Assembly (NCBI RefSeq): GCF_947179165.1
Contig: NC_077238.1
Location: 74,957,257-75,021,256 of the forward strand
Origin: Solanum dulcamara
Taxonomy: Eukaryota; Streptophyta; Magnoliopsida; Solanales; Solanaceae
Direction: 5' to 3'
DNA: 64,000 nucleotides
The translations under genes were made by a program, and so were the position numbers. This document shows, piece by piece, positions 10,662 to 23,048 of this stretch. The number at the start of each line of letters is the position of its first letter. The first letter of the stretch is position 1. The notes under the pieces were generated by a model. It worked only from the letters and a program-made list of their open reading frames with translations. It had not been told where the DNA came from and searched no databases.

Positions 10662-11402
10662 TGATGTATCAAATACAGAAATGATGTATCAGGTAATACT
10701 GATAACAGAAAATACAAAACTGATGTATCCTATAGCTATGTATCAAGCAACTATATATCAAGTAGATAACTTTTCCAATTTAACTGTGATCTCTTTTATT
10801 TAGTTAACTAGCCTTTTTTTGGTGTGTGGTAAGATAACTGTTGCGATCCTCTGTTGTGCAGACAAAATTACTTAAAAAAAATAACTGGTGTGTACCTTCA
10901 TTCTCGAACACTTCTTTGTGTTTGATACTAGGATATCTTCGAATTTCCTACCCAAAGTATGTTTTGTATAAGCTGTTATTTCCCTATTTTTGTAGTTCCA
11001 AGCAGCAAATAACATTCTCGTTTGCTCCAAAAAGTCAATTATAGGCAGCTCTCATGCTTCAACAAGACATCCATTGATATGCTCTATTTTTTAGTTTTCT
11101 TTCATAGTCAAGATCTGTTTCTTTTTTTAAAGAATTATTTGCCTTAATTAGCATGGTAATTGATTGAAACAATCAATCATAACTTGAATTACGTTACTTC
11201 TCATAATTAACCCAACAACATTAATTGTTTTACACCCAACAACATTAATTGTTTTACACCCAAAAACTGATGTATCAGCTCAGCAAGTAATGTATCAGAA
11301 ATTTGAAAAAAAAAGGGAAATCGCATAATTTCATAAAAATAAGGGATACATTGTAATTGAGCCTTTTCAGTATGTGATTTAGGTAAAGTTTACTTATTCA
11401 TC

Positions 11403-11898
11403 GGTAACTTACAAAAATATCCACTAGTTTAGGAGTTAATTACTTAGATATATATGTTAGTTTGTAACATTATAAATTTTAGTATAGTGCATCCAAATAT
11501 ATTTATCTCGGAATATATGAGGTCAAAATTAGGTATAATTTTTCTAGATACACTGTATACAAGAGGATTTATGTGTATCTGCGATACAAAGATAAATCTC
11601 GCTCGCCTCCCTTCCATCTCGCTTGCGTATCTGGTATCCTAGATACATTTGAATTACACTGATTACATCCAAATACATGTATCTAGTGTAATTCGCGTGT
11701 ATCTGAGATACATAGGCAAATCCCGCTCGTCTCTCTCCTTATTTTAGTGTATATAGTAGCAAAAAACATATATATAGATGTATCTGACTTGAAATCTGGT
11801 ATGAAATTATTAAGTAGTGGTATAAATGTCATTATTTCAAACTATAGGGAGAATTAGCAAATATGGTAGGAATATTTATTTAATTAGGTAGTTTCTCC
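11403..11898. mobile_element. Small MULE-type MITE adjoining the large MULE
   Basis: Bounded by TTATTCATC on the left (shared with the large MULE) and TTTATTCAT at 11899-11907 on the right. The right end complemented (GGAGAAACTACC...AAATATTCC) weakly resembles the left end (GGTAACTTACAAAAATATCC). The interior has the ctcgctcgcctccc and gtatctgagatacat segments common in short nightshade MULE derivatives. No coding region is recognised. Confidence 0.5.
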
Positions 11899-11907
11899 TT
11901 TATTCAT

Positions 11908-12108
11908 ACCTTGAATATCTACTTCGAAATAATTTCAGATATGCAGTGTTTTTAGACAAAAATGGTAGAAATTCAATTATATATTGAGATAAAAGTCTGA
12001 ACGTTAGGTAAAAATAATTGAACTTCAGTTACATGAGTCTAAATTTCAGACATATAAAAATTTAGACATTTTGTGTAGTCTAACTTCAAATATTGCATCT
12101 CAGACATT
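11908..12108. other. SCPL intron remnant between MULE complex and solo LTR
   Basis: About 200 bases of AT-rich sequence with the short word (a/t)tttcagacat repeated near 12051 and 12101. No coding sequence is recognised. Position suggests it is original intron. Confidence 0.4.
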
Positions 12109-12113
12109 ATTCT

Positions 12114-13910
12114 TGTGACGATCCCGATCCGTCGTGACTGACACCCACACTAACCCTCCGATTGGAGAACCATTGTGACAGCCCAACAATAACAATACTA
12201 ACAAGGTATAAATAATTTAAAGATGTGGAAGCAAATTTAATCAACAAACATCGGCTGAGTTCCTATAAACTCATAAACATCGAGTTATCAACCCAAATAT
12301 GTTGAAATTCATCCTAGGAACTGAAAGTTGATCGTACCAAAACTCTAAACAACTAACAAGTTTAGAAAGGGGATGCAACCCCGAAAGAACATAACAATAG
12401 TGTCTAGAAGTCTAAGTCCCAAAAGAACGACTAAAAATAAAGAGAGTCCACGGCAGCATGAAAGAATAGCTCACCCTTGAACTCAAACACATCACTCCTC
12501 TAAGCGAGGTCTCTCCGCAGCCAGCTGAATATGCCTTGTACTCAACAAAGACAGAACAAGTATAGTATCAGTACACAAAATCAACACTGTACTGGTAGGA
12601 TCACGCGGTTAACCAGTAAGTGAGTCATAGACAAGTAAACCCAACATAATAAACACATATATACAGAATAACTTAACCATTTTCATCTCAAACAGTACTC
12701 CGCTAGATCACAGTTCATCAAACCAATACCATGAAATTTTACATAAGGGCCCTTTCGTGGGACCTGCAAATACTCATTTCGTGTCGAAACATGACACTCT
12801 ATCCAAGGTTTATGTCGGAATGTGATACTCGATCTAAATGTGTGTCGAAACGTGATATCCGACCTGATTATGTATTGAAACATGACACCCGATCCAATTT
12901 ACAAGCAGCCACAATTACAATCAATAGTCAACATTATCTAACCAAGAACAGTTTCATCACAAAATAGGTCAGTAGTGATCATTTCACATATTTCATAGCA
13001 TGCTTTTCTATTCATATACACATGTGCATAAAATAAAGTAATTTAACAAGTACATGAAACACATACGAGAAACAAAATCATCACCTACCTCGAGTTCTAG
13101 CTTCAACAACTCTAAGGTACAAAAGTTTTTCCTTTTTGGGTTCGTTCTGCTTGTTTTTGGTATAAAACAGTAAACACATACAAAGGATCAACAAAATGGC
13201 CTAACTAATGTGAATTATAACACAATTTTCATCCTATACCAAACCCATGAACCTAACCCCCATTCTAGGGCTACTTTCCACTATCAGTTATCTAGCTAAA
13301 CCCCCCCTCAAGATCACCCACCATAGATTATGGGTTCTAGGAGTCAATTTACAAGTTTAGGGAGTAAATTACTTACCTTTGGTGTGAGAATCAATGGAAA
13401 AGTGATCAAAAATGCCCTGGGTCGCCTCCTAACATTTTAAGAACAGTTTTATGCAGAAAACTGTTTCTGGGGTTTTTACCCTGTTTTAATCTACAACTGT
13501 CCTGCCACAATGGGATCATCCCGCTCTGGCAGGAGAAATTTTGCCCTGTCGGATTGCACGGAAATAGAGAACTCAGAACTTTAGCTCCAAATCCCCATTT
13601 CACAATACACCCTCATCCCATGGCATCTTAAAACATACCCTTCACGCCAAATTCAATTCTGGAAGTTTTACTCACCCAAATGATATTCTGTGAAGCTGTA
13701 ACAGTTTTGTATCGTCTTGGCTATCAGCTAACTCAATCAGATTGTCGATTCTACCCCCCACTTATTACCGGGTCATCCTAGACTTCATTTGACTCAGATT
13801 TCATTCAAGTCTGGCCTAGGCTTAAATTTTTCGAAGTTACTACCCGAAATTTTCTGGCTCAAATTTCTTTTTTCTTGGCCTATCCATAACGATAGGGACA
13901 GGTCATTACA
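12114..13910 (-). mobile_element. Solo LTR of the Tekay-like gypsy family
   Basis: Begins TGTGACGATCCCGATCC and ends ACAGGTCATTACA, so in its own direction it runs TGTAATGACCTG...GTCACA. It is flanked on both sides by ATTCT (12109-12113 and 13911-13915), a perfect 5 bp TSD. Its length, 1797 bp, matches the LTR at 776-2573 and the two align along their length in opposite orientation. There is no internal region, so it arose by recombination between the two LTRs of a full element. Open frames within it are chance. Confidence 0.95.
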
Positions 13911-13915
13911 ATTCT

Positions 13916-14408
13916 GAGGTGGATAAACTTAAGTGTTGATTCCAAATTCGGATATCTATGCACTCCAACCTTGCTTTTTCTTTCGATCATTCACATTTCT
14001 TTAATTTCGAACTAATTTATGAATGGATATTTAATTTACATTAAATTATTTTATTTGTTCAACATTTCCTAAGTATCACATAAAATAAATAAATTATATT
14101 CGTAATAATGAAATAACTTAACTTTGTCCAAGTACTACAAAATTTCATCACACAAAACGAAAGAGACATGGTGATCGTGTAAATAATGATATTTTTATGA
14201 TATTTAAGCGAAGTTAAGCGAGCTAGCTTTTGGTTACAAAAAATTGCTTAGTAACTTCATGTGATAATTAGCTAAGCTAAAGTAAGTACTTTTTTTTACT
14301 ACTCTCTTTGTTTTAAGATAAGTGTTATTTTCAAATTTTTAATTATTTTTAAAATAAGTGGTATTTTAGATGATCAAGAAAATATTAATGATGTTTTTTG
14401 TAAAATTT
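13916..14408. other. SCPL intron remnant, AT-rich
   Basis: No gene is recognised. Around 14297-14330 the sequence tactctctttgttttaag followed by ataagtgttatttt resembles a Stowaway-type terminal repeat; a possible partner end (complement tactacctctgtcccaaaat) lies at about 23474-23493. Confidence 0.35.
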
Positions 14409-15073
14409 TACCCTTCTTTAAATAAAAAGAGCTTTACATAACCAAGACACTATTCCTCCGTTCCAAACTAAGTCGCATCTTAGCAAAAATCACGCTCATT
14501 AAAAAATCAATAAATACAAGGTGTAGTTTACTAAGCTATCTCTATTTCATAAATGTCTCTTGAAAATTGATCACTATTAAGTAGAAGGAATATAAGGGTA
14601 TAGTTGGAAAATATACTTTCCTTCGTTTCATATTACTTGGCCTATGTTGACCTAATACACCTCTTCTTTAACTAAAAAGAGCTTTATATTACCAAGAAAC
14701 TACTCCTCCGCTCCAAAATAAGTCACACCTTAGCAAAACTCACGCTCATTAAGAAATCAATAAATACAAGGTGCAGTTTACTAAGCTATCCCTATTTGAT
14801 AAATGTCTCTTGAAAATTGATCACTATTAATTAAGTAGAAGGAATATAAGGGTATAGTTGAAAAACATACTCCCTTCGTTCCATATTAGTTGGCCTATGT
14901 TGACCTAATACGCCCCTTCTTTAACTAAAAAGAGCTTTGCATTACCAAGAAACTACTCCTCTATTCTAAACTAAGTCACACCTTAGCAAAACTCACGCTC
15001 ATTAAAAAATCAATAAATACAAGGTATAGTTTACTATGCTATCCCTATTTTATAAAAATCTATTGAAAATTGA
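14409..15073. repeat. 252 bp tandem repeat, copies 1, 2 and start of copy 3
   Basis: Copies start at about 14409, 14661 and 14913. Shared landmarks are aaaaagagcttt, ctcacgctcattaa, gtctcttgaaaattgatcac and tattacttggcctatgttga. The third copy stops at 15073 inside gaaaattga and resumes at 23049, where the missing tail (tcacttttaagtag ... cctatgttgatctaat) completes the 252 bp unit. Confidence 0.9.
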
Positions 15074-17120
15074 TGTCACGATACAACCCACCGGGCCGTG
15101 CGGGCACCCACTCTATGACTTAAGTAGGAGAACTCTTAACCCCTTTCATAAAAAGCATAGCGAAATTTAAATCAACACTTGAGTAATTTAAACCAAATAT
15201 TTATAGAAATCTGTAATAAATACACATGTACAAAAATAACGCATAAAACCCCCATGGATACTAGTCTAGAAAAGGTACAAGAGCTTCTAAGAGTAGTAAT
15301 AAAATAAAGGAACAATGACCCAGTTTTCACCATAAGGAAGGAAGAATAGAGGCTGTTGGAGAATCGTCTTCGTCTTTATCTAAGAGACATAATTGACCCT
15401 GTAACCAGACTACGCCAAGTGGAATAGCAAGAGTAGTATCAGTACAAATAACACGTACTGGTAGGCATCATCGTTCAATCTAATACCTACCGCATAGTAT
15501 ATGAACAGAAAAATAAGAGAGATCATAATTAAACCTTATATACTGTCCATCCCGTACAATAAGTAAACTTCTTACTCTCACCCCTAAGGTCTTCACTGCT
15601 CTACTCTCTAGAGTTCCACTCACCACTCTAGTTACAACTTAAAACCTATGGGTTATGGGCCTACCTACTACTATCCATTCACTCTAACAGTATCTACCTA
15701 ACAACCTTAATTGCACGATGATTTCACCCAGTCACCACTGGTCTTGGTCCAATAGTCTCACAACATAGGGGCCTAGCCATTCTATAATCACACTTCCTAA
15801 CTAAACCCAGTTTTAGATAACCAATACTACTACCACAGTTACTCATGGAAACTTCAATGTTAACACGTTCGGTCAATAAGCAACCTCCACCTCTAAGCCT
15901 ATGAATATAGACTACTACATATAACACATATGTCACCTCAAGGCCTAATATAGCCCATCTTCTTGCCGACAAATAAGTTTATTCATGCTCATAATTCTTT
16001 ATAACCAACACACCTCAACTCAAGGTTTTCTTTATAGGTCTTTAATCCAGGTCTCACTTACCACTAACCTTACTATTACATGTAAATATATATATCATCA
16101 GGAACCATCCACACATATATACTTGGCCCTCTCAGGGGACCCAATCCAGTCATATTTGTGTCGAAACATGACACCCTATCTAAATATATCATGTCGGAAT
16201 GTGACAAAAATCCAAACATGTGTCAGAACGTGACACCCAATCCAATTTTGCAACCAACCACAAACTATCGACAATAGACTACATTATATCACCAAGAACA
16301 AGTTCATCACAAAACAAGCCAGCGAGGGATCATTTGCATAAGGTCTAACGAGTTTTCTCTAATCATACACACCTATGCATATCATAAGTAACTCAAACAA
16401 GTACATAAGACATTTTCGGGGAAAAACCCGATGACTACACTACCAAACCTTTAAGGTTTATCATCAATATCTACTAGTTTTATATTCTTATACACAATAT
16501 AATGCCCGTTATAAATTAACCGTCTGTATGCAATAATATCTCCATAAATAAACTTCCTAATTTGTTACACCGCCTTTTTACCCAGGTCATATTCGAATTA
16601 GACCCTAACACAACAGAATTTCTGCCCATGACCCATGACCCCCAGCTTAATTATATGATTCCTCATTAAATTTTCTTCTATACTACATAATAGGTATAGA
16701 TTTCCTACTCAAAAGGGAGAAGCCTTACCTACTTGGGCGTCAAGCAACTGTGGAGAGATATTGTAGTTGAAATCCTTGGCTCCAGATGTTTCACAGGCAA
16801 GACCAGATTGAATTCCACCGATTGAAAGCCCTTCAATGCTTAGATTCCTTCCTCTCTTCTTCCCAAGTCAAGAGCAGCCTTTTGGAGGGTATTTGCAGTA
16901 ACCCTCGCCTCTAACTTACCTTTGGGAGAAGTGGGCAAAAATAAGAAAATCGCAACTTAAGTTTCTGACCCACGTCCTCCTGCTTTGGTGGCCACATTCC
17001 CACTGTAGCTGCGCCGCTAAGGCGGGACCATCCTACTCTGGCAGGATAGTGGGACCCAGTTTAGCAAATATCTTACAATTCCTTTTTAATATTAAATTAA
17101 CGATGATTCGAGTTGTTACA
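15074..17120 (-). repeat. 3' LTR (left copy), 2047 bp
   Basis: Full-length copy starting TGTCACGATACAACCCACC and ending CGAGTTGTTACA. It aligns with 21101-23048 throughout, for example ggatactagtctagaa, ctaacagt..ctacctaacaacctt and ctttaaggtttatcatcaat. Hairpin-forming CCGCTAAGGCGG-type sequence lies at about 17010-17050. Confidence 0.95.
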
Positions 17121-18090
17121 ATAGATATCAATTTATCCCTCATTCGTCTCCGAATGACAAATGAGGAAAGATACGACCAATTTAGGGCGCGCTTAAAGAA
17201 ACGACCATTGTCCATAAACTAAGGAAATTTGCGTACTTTGAATTATGGTGAGAATGTAATTACCATGAATACACGCCCGACAATGATTACTTAAGAAAAG
17301 ACTGACCCCCATTTCAAACCTCACTATCCTGCTTCATCCAGCTCTAGCGGGATTCTTCCCACTATAGCAGTGTCCTTGGAGCGGGGATCCTGTCGCTCTG
17401 GCGGGATTACACGATTAGTAAAAAGTGGGAAGAAGAATGGTTTCTCTCCTAAAACTCTCTCAAACTCTCCACTTCGATCGTTTGTTTTACGTTAAGAAAC
17501 TTGTCCTTAACTTTTAGATTAATGCTAATACTTATATTCTAATGATAACATGCTAAGAATCAGTAGAATCAAAGTCCCATAGGGTAGTTTTCAACCCTTT
17601 TTGAAAATATACTACTTCCATTGTTAGATTAATGTAGCATGGACCCTCCTCTTATGTCCACAATGTCTTCCTGACGTCTTGAGCATAAGGTTAGCAATGG
17701 ATTTCACCCAAATCGGAATAGAATATGGGGGTGGAAGTTGAAAGGGTTTTCTTGACCCGAACCTTGATTATGCTAACTATTTGGAGTTTTGAACCAACTT
17801 CCTTTATAATTAAGGGTGTTAGGATACTTAGGAATGTCGATCTGTAAATATTTTGAAGAAATAAGTGATTTGGGGAAGGGAGACGCCATGGATCGCGCTT
17901 GATATTCTTCCCGGATGAAGCCCTCTCTAGCAGCCTTCATCCCGCTCTGGTGGGATTTTACCTGGCAGTGGCCTTGCATTTGAGGCCCTTTCTCCTCCTA
18001 ACCCTTGGTTTTACACTTATACTATTGAGTTCTAATTGAAAATTTTGTGAAACTTGCTGACACAATACTATGGACCATAACGACGATGCT
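17121..18090. other. Internal region without a recognised gene, LTR-like motifs
   Basis: No protein is recognised. The stretch contains more of the hairpin words seen in the LTRs (agctctagcgggatt near 17340, ctctggcgggatt near 17396, catcccgctctggtgggatt near 17938). This suggests part of it comes from other gypsy LTRs of the same broad group. Confidence 0.45.
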
Positions 18091-19255
18091 AACCTCTCAT
18101 TCATCTGATTTCTCAATGTCGCTACCCGAGAGAGTCATCATGACTATCGGAACAACAAGTTCCTACCCCAAAGGGGCTTCTACATGCTCGGAGTAGCGGA
18201 TAAGCTACCCACTTTTCATGTCAAGCTGGAGGAGTTTGGGTGGGGCCCTTTGTTTGAATCCCCTCCCTCCGAACGTATTAGTTGGGTGAAGGAGTTCTAT
18301 GTTATACTCCCCACAGTATGCTGGGACGACCCTGACTTCACTATCCGCATCAGAGGGTGGACGTCCCACTAAGTTCTCACTTCATTAATGCTGTCTTAGA
18401 GGTCCCTAATGCTTCCAATGCTGACTATGAGGCTAAATTGAAGAAGATGAACTTAGAGTGGATACGGGACACTCTAGTGGCCCCAAAGCGCCGAAACAGG
18501 ATGGCCGAGTATAGAGGGTATTACTAGCACAGACTAGTTAGACGAGGCTAAGAGGTGGCTACACTTGGTGGAAAGGAGGATGCGCCCATCAGGAAACCGC
18601 ACCACATGACCTTCCCGCGAGCTCTTGTCGTGGCCAGCACCATTCAGGGGATAGGCCTGAATGTGGGGGCCCAAATTGTATCAGAGTGGAAGATGTTCTA
18701 CCATAGCAACAAGAAGGTATTCTTCCTGCCAGGTCTGATCTCCTTTATGGGCAAGGTGACCGGGGTACCACTCCTGGACTCTGACGAGGTACTCCCCATG
18801 GATCTCCTTTTCTATCCATTGCTTACCAGGCGGGCCTCATCTCAGGGATAAAATAAGCGAAGGACCGACGAGGCTGGGAGTATCCAGGCAGCAACAACAG
18901 AGGGCCAGGACGAGAACGAGGATGCTTCCCCTCCCAATCAGTCACAGCTACCAGCCGACCCTTGCTTGGATGAGGATTTAGTTGTGGTTCGGAGGCGGCT
19001 AGGAGGCCACTTTGCTCATACCCCTACTCCAGTGCCACCAGCTACTACTATGGAGGTGGAAATGCTCAATCGCCAGCTGCGGTAGGAGAGAAAGAAGAGC
19101 ATCGAGAGAGACCTCCTCATGGTGCGAATGCTGAAGACGATCAAGACCATCTTCTCCTGCGTCTCTCCCCAAAGGGAACTGCCTAGATTGGAACCTAACG
19201 ATTTTCACGATTTCCCCTTCCTGAACGAATCAACCAATCATGGATCCATCAATCA
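18090..19255 (+). pseudogene. 'Putative plant transposon protein' (PF20167-like) relic, antisense to its host element
   Basis: The plus strand reads [40 protein letters not shown] and RG; a frameshift follows near 18355, after which the family reading [19 protein letters not shown] and ADYEAKLKKMNLEWIRDTLV continues in another frame to about 18530. From 18555 it reads GGKEDAPIRKPHHMTFPRAL, VSEWKMFYHSNKKVFFLPGL and GVPLLDSDEVLPMDLLFYPL, ending at a stop at 18849-18851. Acidic, Pro-rich sequence continues to about 19255 in frame. This block order fits the PF20167 family of repeat-associated plant proteins of unknown function. It lies on the strand opposite to the LTRs, in the region expected between pol and the 3' LTR. 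Confidence 0.7.
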
Positions 19256-19263
19256 ATCAAGTC

Positions 19264-21100
19264 CTATCATTTCAGGATAATGAAATAGGGAAACATCCGA
19301 CTTTAATGGTCCAATACCTTCCTTCGTTGGCTACGTAGTTCATAGGATTCGAGTATGGACTATACTCTTACCCAATTCAGTGTTCAATACTCCTTCTAAG
19401 ACCTAATATGCTCATATCTATCAGGTGTGTAAAATACTCAAAATACTCATTAAGTCTCTTTGGACTTAGTTTCAAATCAACTCATTTAGTCTCATTAGAC
19501 TCTTTTCAAAACTCAATCAATCTGGTCTCATTGGACCTTCTTTCAAAACTCAATCAATTTCAATCGCACTTCATTCAATTAGACAATCCTTTCAAGACTC
19601 ATTCATGACTCATCAAGACTCCAAGTCAACAATTATTATTGTGTTTATTTAATACACTCTTTCAACTAAATCATGTAGTAAATATTAAATGCATTTAAAA
19701 CATAATTTTCACTCCTCAACTCAACTCAAAATATACGTTTTAATGTAAAAATGCTCAACTCATTTATATTCAAAATACTCATGCTCAAAAAGATAATTAA
19801 GAGACTTCTCAAACTCAAATCATGCTTAAACTCTTTCTAAATCAAAGATGAAAATAATTATTTTTTAAACTCAAAATAGTGCATAAATAATTTATTCAAA
19901 AACGTTCACAAATCATTTTTAAAACTCCTTCTCAAACAATCATTTATACTCAAGATCCTCATATGACTCCAATCAAATCAAATTATGCAAATCATATCAT
20001 GTAGTCACATTAGACTCCAATCCATTTCATCTCAAAACATCATCATCAACATTACCTCTCCATTTTACCTTTTTAAAACTAAACATTATTTACATCATCA
20101 TCAAACATCTTGCTCCAAAATCCTTATTTAATTCTATGTTCAATTTATAGAGACACAAATGACATTATAGCTCCACCAAGGTTTCGTTCTTATTTATGTC
20201 ATTCACATTCATAGCTATCCCAATTTCTTCTTTTCATTCCAATCAATACATAAACATAATCATTTGCAGTCACTATGTAGCTACGATTTATGAAATAAAT
20301 ATGAAAAGTAATTATTCAAGAATTCAAGTCATAAAAATCATCAATCAATTAATAGTATGTAAAAATATTCTAGAGTTTAGGAAAAAATCAAGAAAACATT
20401 CATAGAAGGTTCAAGTCTTTCACAATTTCCATCCAACACATCTATGGGGCATATGGAAGAACTCAATTCATATTTTAGGTTAGCCTTACATAGCTGAGTT
20501 GAAGAACAAATCAAGGATTTGATGGCCTTACTTGAAGAATTTGAATCCTAACTCTTCTTCTCTTCTCCAATTCTTGCTCTCAATGTTCTTGGATGTTTTT
20601 GGAGAGAAAACTCCTTAGAAACTGATATGGGGGCAGAATTTAGCCCTAAAAACGCGTCCAAGATTGTACATATATAATAGGAAATGGTCCAAGTTGCCCT
20701 TACTAAAATCTGGAAAAAATGGCCAAGTCCGCGACAGGTCTGCGTCGTGGACTTGTCGCGCACCTCTCTGGTCGACTAGGCATAACTTTTTACTCCGAAC
20801 TCCAAAAATTGCAATCTTAGTAGAGTTGGAAAGAAGAATCAAAGACCTTTCATTTGATAATTTATGATCCACCCAATTTGTTATATTTTAGGAGATATGG
20901 TCGTTTGAAATTGATCTTTCTACAGTCTCATAAGAAAACTTAGTCGATAGATCCCTTATGACCCTAAAACATATCTAATACACTTCAAATACTTAAGAAT
21001 TGATCCTAACTCATATATACAATTAAAAGTCATTCAGTTTGAGTTTATATGCATATGAAAAATGATTCGAGTCTTGGCAAAAAATATTTGGGGTCTTACA
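19264..21100 (-). mobile_element. Nested gypsy-type LTR (probably solo), start uncertain
   Basis: Read on the minus strand the block starts TGTAAGACCCCAAATATTTT at 21100, a start I recognise from long nightshade gypsy LTRs, and ends near 19264 with cctgaaatgata, where CA would be expected. It includes a segment with the inverted words gcgacaggtctg and cttgtcgcgc at about 20731-20762. No TSD could be matched (right flank ataca), so the left border is approximate and the insertion may have been accompanied by loss of part of the flanking LTR. Confidence 0.5.
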
Positions 21101-23048
21101 ATACACTTCTACAAATTTAATGCGTAAAACCCCAATGGATACTAGTCTAGAACAGGTAAAAGAGCTTCTAAGAGTAGTAATAAAATAAAGGAACAATGAC
21201 CCACCTTCCACCATATGGAAGGAAAAATAGAAGTTGTTGAAGGATCGCCTTCGTCTACACCTAAGAGACATTACTGACCCTGCAACCAGACTATGCCAAG
21301 TGGCATAGAAAGAATAGTATCAATACAAATAACACGTACTGGTAGGCATCATCATTCAATCTGATACCCAACGCATAGTATATAAATACAAAAATTAGAA
21401 AGATCATAATAATTAAACCTTATATACTGTTCATCCCAACCAATAAGTACACTCCTTACTCTCACCCCTAAGGTCTTCACCGCTCTACTCTCTAGAGTTC
21501 CACTAACCACTCTAGTTACAACTTAAAATCTGTGGGTTATGGGCCCACCATACTACTGTCCATTCACTATAACAGTCTCTACCTAACAACCTTAACCACC
21601 TGATGATTTCACCCAGTCAGTCACCACTGGTCTTGGTCCAATATTCTCACAACATAAGGGCCTAGCCATTCCATAATCACACGACCTAACTAAACCCAGT
21701 TTTAGATAACCAATACAACCACCACAGTTACTCATGAAAACTTCAATGTTAACACTTTCGGTCAATAAGCAACCTTCACCTCTAAGCCTATGAATATAGA
21801 CTAATTCATATAACACATATGTCACCTCAAGACCTAATATGGCCCATCCTCTTACCCACAAATAATTTTATTCATGCTCATAATTCTTTATAATTAACGC
21901 ACCTCAACTCAAGGTTTCCTTTATAGGTCCTTAATCCATGACTCATTTACCACTAACCTTACTATTTCATGTAAATATAGATATCATCAGGCCCTCTCAA
22001 GAAACCATCCACACACATATTTTTGGCCCCCTCAGACAACCCAATCCAGTTATATTTGTGTCGTAACGCGACACCCGATCCAAGAATGTGTCGGAGCATA
22101 ACACTCAATCAAAATATATCATGTCGGAATGTGATACCCGATCCAAATATGTGTCGAAATGTGGCACCCGATCCAATTATGCAACCAACCACAAACTATC
22201 AACAATAGACTACATTATATCACCAAGAATAAGTTCATCACAAAACAAGCCAGTGAGGGATCATTTGCATAAGGTCTAACATGTTTCTCCTAATCATACA
22301 CACCAATGCATATCATAAGTAACTCAAACATGTACATAAGACATTTCTGGGAAACAAACTCATGCCTACACTATCAAAACTTTAAGGTTTATCATCAATA
22401 TCTACTAGTTTTCTATTCCTGTACACAATACTATGCTCGATATAAATTAACTGTCTATATGCAACAATATTCCAATAAATAAACTTCCCGATTTATTACA
22501 GCTTCTTTTTACCCAGGTCACATTCGAATTAGAACCTAACACAATAGAATTTCTGCCCGTGACCCATGAACCACAGCTTAGTTATATGATTCCTCATTAA
22601 ATTTCCTTCTATACTACATAATAAGTATAGATTTACTACTCAGAAAAGAGAAGCCTAGCCTATCTGGGCACCAAGCAACTATGGAGAGATATTGCAGTTG
22701 AAATCCTTGGCTCCAGATGTTCCACGGGCAAGAACGGACAGAATTTCACCTTTTGAAAGCCTTCCAATGTTGAGATTCCTTTTCCTCTTCTTCCCAAGTC
22801 AAGAGAAGCCTTTTGGAGGGTTTTGCAGTAACTCTCGCCTCTAACTTACTTTTGGGAGAAGTGGGAGAAATAAGAAAATCGTGACTTAAGTTTCTGACTC
22901 ACGTCCTCCTGCTCGGGCAGCCACATTCCCGCTCTGGCAGCGCCGCTAAGGCTGGACCATCCTGCTCTGGCGGGATAGTGGGACCTAGTTGAGAAACATT
23001 CTTGCGATTTCTTTTAATCTTAAATTAACGACGATTCGAGTTGTTACA
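21101..23048 (-). repeat. 5' LTR (right copy), truncated on its inner side
   Basis: Collinear with 15220-17120 and ending at the same terminal GTTGTTACA. About 146 bases of its inner end are missing, and with them the primer-binding site region. The stretch also has the recurrent hairpin words (cattcccgctctggcagc, ctgctctggcgggatag). Confidence 0.9.

Larger units (their letters stand above)
6858..11393. mobile_element. Mutator-like element (MULE), probably Ulp1-carrying type
   Basis: The ends are imperfect inverted repeats: the left end starts GGGAAAATTACC and the complement of the right end starts GTAAACTTTACC. Similarity continues inward over roughly 130 bases (atccctattttt / tatcccttattttt, then ctgatacat). 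It is flanked by TTATTCATC at 6849-6857 and 11394-11402. Inside are an N-terminal coding piece (7202), a DUF1985-like piece (8927), TGATACA minisatellites, and a SWIM-type transposase end on the opposite strand (10185-10661). An RTE LINE is inserted at 7941-8903. This content matches MULEs that carry an Ulp1-protease-related gene besides the transposase; no Ulp1 catalytic motif is visible here. Confidence 0.75.
15074..23048 (-). mobile_element. LTR retrotransposon inserted in the tandem repeat, gutted, with nested LTR
   Basis: Outer ends are TGTCACGATAC at 15074 and GTTGTTACA at 23048, with ATTGA directly repeated at 15069-15073 and 23049-23053. LTR copies lie at 15074-17120 and 21101-23048 in the same orientation, so the element runs on the minus strand with its 5' LTR on the right. 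The right LTR lacks the 146-147 bases that correspond to 15074-15219. The interior (17121-21100) has no gag, protease, reverse transcriptase or integrase. It holds an antisense 'plant transposon protein' relic and another LTR-like block. It is therefore non-autonomous or heavily rearranged. Confidence 0.85.

Noticed and set aside
15724..15972. Similar minus-strand frames at 15724-15972 and 21592-21861, suggesting a conserved gene
   Set aside because: They are the same part of the two LTR copies; similarity comes from the LTR, not from protein conservation.
20548..20872. Overlapping open frames on both strands near 20.7 kb
   Set aside because: They lie in LTR sequence, overlap each other antisense, and show no protein motif.
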